Positions 5,631 to 6,751 of a stretch of DNA of 6,751 bases are shown in pieces. Numbering within the stretch: position 1 is the first letter of the stretch; every line of letters begins with the position of its first letter. The stretch lies in NCBI GenBank assembly GCA_043804635.1, contig JAZDIU010000013.1:1-6751 (forward strand), in the 5' to 3' direction. The DNA is from JAZDIU01 sp043804635 (lineage in GTDB: Bacteria; Chloroflexota; Dehalococcoidia; Dehalococcoidales; UBA2162). The translations under genes were made by a program, and so were the position numbers. Under the pieces are notes generated by a model that was given only the letters and a program-made list of their open reading frames with translations, did not search any database and was not told the origin of the DNA.

Positions 5631-6751
5631 CCAGCCTCACCTTACCACCGATGCCTTTCAGTATATCCCAAAATTCGGGATATGTCTTGCTGACACATTC
5701 GGCACCTTCGATTGTCGTCCCCCCAACCACCGCACCAAGCAAAGCAAAAGCCATCGCCATACGGTGGTCGCCTTTGCTATCTATGACAGCACCTTTCGGC
5801 ACCGAGCCGGTGACGACCAGCTTATCCATTTCCTCGGTTACTTTTATACCCATCCTTGATAAACCTTCTTTAACTGCCGACACCCGGTCCGACTCTTTCA
5901 GTCTAGCCCTCTTTATGCCGGTAAACTCGCTGGTTCCCTCAGCCACCGCCGCCAGCACTGCCACTGTGGGCAGTAGGTCGATGCAGTCGGTTAAATCGGC
6001 ATTAATCGCCTTTAACCGCGCTTTTTTAACCTTGATTGAATTATTACCCGAAGTTACCGAAGCTCCCATATCTTTTAGAAAGTCCAGAACGGCTTTATCC
6101 CCCTGTAGACTTTTCGAGTTCAGATTTTCTACCTCGATTTCGCCGCATAAAGCCCCCAGCGCCAGCAAATAGGAAGCCGACGACCAGTCCCCTTCAACAA
6201 CGTATTTAGCGGGCTGATAAGTCTGCCTTGAAACTTGAAATTCTCTGAGGTCTGGCGAATGGCGGACTTTAATTCCAAAGGTATTCAGGCATTCCAGTGT
6301 CATCAGTACATAAGGCTTTGACTCCAGCGGCGTGGTCAACTTAATTTTGCCGCCCTCTTCAGCAAATGGAGATATCAATAATAAAGCGGAAACAAACTGC
6401 GAGCTGATATTCCCCGGCATTTCGGTAGTCCCACCTTTGAGCCCGCCCCCTTTTATTACCACGCTTTTATTCCGGTGGGAGACATCCACGCCCAACTGCT
6501 GCAATGCTTGAATTAAAGGCTTTATCGGTCTTCGCAATAGTGAGGGGCTGGCAGTTAAGCGGCATTCTCCCGGAACCAGGGAACAAACCGCCGTCATAAA
6601 CCTCAGTGTGGCAGCCGATTCCCGGCAGAATAGCTCTCCTCCCTCCGGTTGATGAAAATTGTCGCCGGTGACGCGCCAGCTATCTTCGTCCTCAGCAATC
6701 TTAACGCCGATTTTAGCCAACACCGATTGAGCGGCTTCGGTGTCGTCGGAG
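5620..6751 (-). CDS. aroA: EPSP synthase (3-phosphoshikimate 1-carboxyvinyltransferase), 5' end outside window
   Basis: AroA transfers the enolpyruvyl group of PEP to shikimate-3-phosphate. The window holds 376 residues, starting in the SDDTEAAQSVL segment (E. coli near residue 47), so about 45 N-terminal residues are missing. The GTG at 6723 is internal and not the start. Numbering from the first full codon, landmarks are ESAATLRFM (44-52), RRPI (73-76), GNISSQF (113-119), GDWSSASY (187-194), SLQGD (214-218), D258 (E. coli D313), KESDR (285-289, E. coli E341 at 286), GDHRMAM (327-333, E. coli R386) and K355 (E. coli K411). SSQF in place of SAQ-x-K places it with class I rather than CP4-like class II enzymes. 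The loop at 44-52 aligns without gaps to E. coli NAGTAMRPL and has alanine where E. coli has Gly96 and Thr97. The stop lies inside aroC by 11 bases, making this the upstream gene of the coupled aroA-aroC-pheA set; the operon promoter is off the window. Confidence 0.96.
   Translation of the reverse strand, partial: SDDTEAAQSVLAKIGVKIAEDEDSWRVTGDNFHQPEGGELFCRESAATLRFMTAVCSLVPGECRLTASPSLLRRPIKPLIQALQQLGVDVSHRNKSVVIKGGGLKGGTTEMPGNISSQFVSALLLISPFAEEGGKIKLTTPLESKPYVLMTLECLNTFGIKVRHSPDLREFQVSRQTYQPAKYVVEGDWSSASYLLALGALCGEIEVENLNSKSLQGDKAVLDFLKDMGASVTSGNNSIKVKKARLKAINADLTDCIDLLPTVAVLAAVAEGTSEFTGIKRARLKESDRVSAVKEGLSRMGIKVTEEMDKLVVTGSVPKGAVIDSKGDHRMAMAFALLGAVVGGTTIEGAECVSKTYPEFWDILKGIGGKVRLDGK

Noticed and set aside
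6721..6723. GTG at 6723 as the aroA start
   Set aside because: The frame stays open to the window end with the family-typical SDDT segment upstream, so the true start lies outside the window.

Overview
The window reads as a bacterial chromosome of roughly even base composition. It holds the 3' end of a TRAP transporter gene, aromatic amino acid biosynthesis genes, and a small regulator plus membrane-protein cassette placed between them. From memory of protein style (a TyrA with no ACT domain and an N-terminus resembling archaeal TyrA, an archaeal-style GGGRFSGR motif in chorismate synthase, and the order aroA-aroC-pheA), I lean towards an uncultured Chloroflexota, perhaps Dehalococcoidia. No rRNA or other taxonomic marker is present, so this is only a lean.

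Layout. Positions 1-866 (+) are the C-terminal two thirds of a DctM-type TRAP large permease, closed by a strong GNRA-loop hairpin terminator. Converging on it is tyrA (928-1794, -). Upstream of tyrA is a compact divergent control region (about 1807-1978). In it, a consensus promoter pointing right and a good candidate tyrA promoter pointing left share nearly the same -35 bases. The rightward promoter drives a two-gene cassette (+): a four-helix DUF2178-like membrane protein (1979-2362) and a 70-residue Xre/Cro-type HTH regulator (2383-2595). A 29-bp imperfect palindrome lies over the rightward -10 box and is a natural candidate operator for that regulator. Next comes a convergent CPBP-family intramembrane protease-like gene (2770-3387, -).

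From 3481 to the window end, all on the minus strand, are pheA (fused chorismate mutase, prephenate dehydratase and ACT domain), aroC (chorismate synthase) and aroA (EPSP synthase, 5' end outside the window). They overlap by 11 and 4 bases, as expected of one translationally coupled operon.

How they work together. AroA makes EPSP, AroC makes chorismate, and PheA converts chorismate through prephenate to phenylpyruvate under probable phenylalanine feedback. TyrA takes prephenate (or arogenate) towards tyrosine. All enzymes from EPSP to the two aromatic branch products are therefore here, but tyrA is separated from pheA by the cassette and the CPBP gene and appears to have its own promoter. The least explained parts are the divergent promoter/operator region and the DUF2178-HTH module. 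EPSP synthase also carries alanine at the position of the well-known Gly96 of the E. coli enzyme. I see no mobile element, CRISPR array or intact RNA gene. The short gaps (867-927, 1795-1978, 2596-2769, 3388-3480) hold only the signals listed; 2596-2769 shows nothing I can support.
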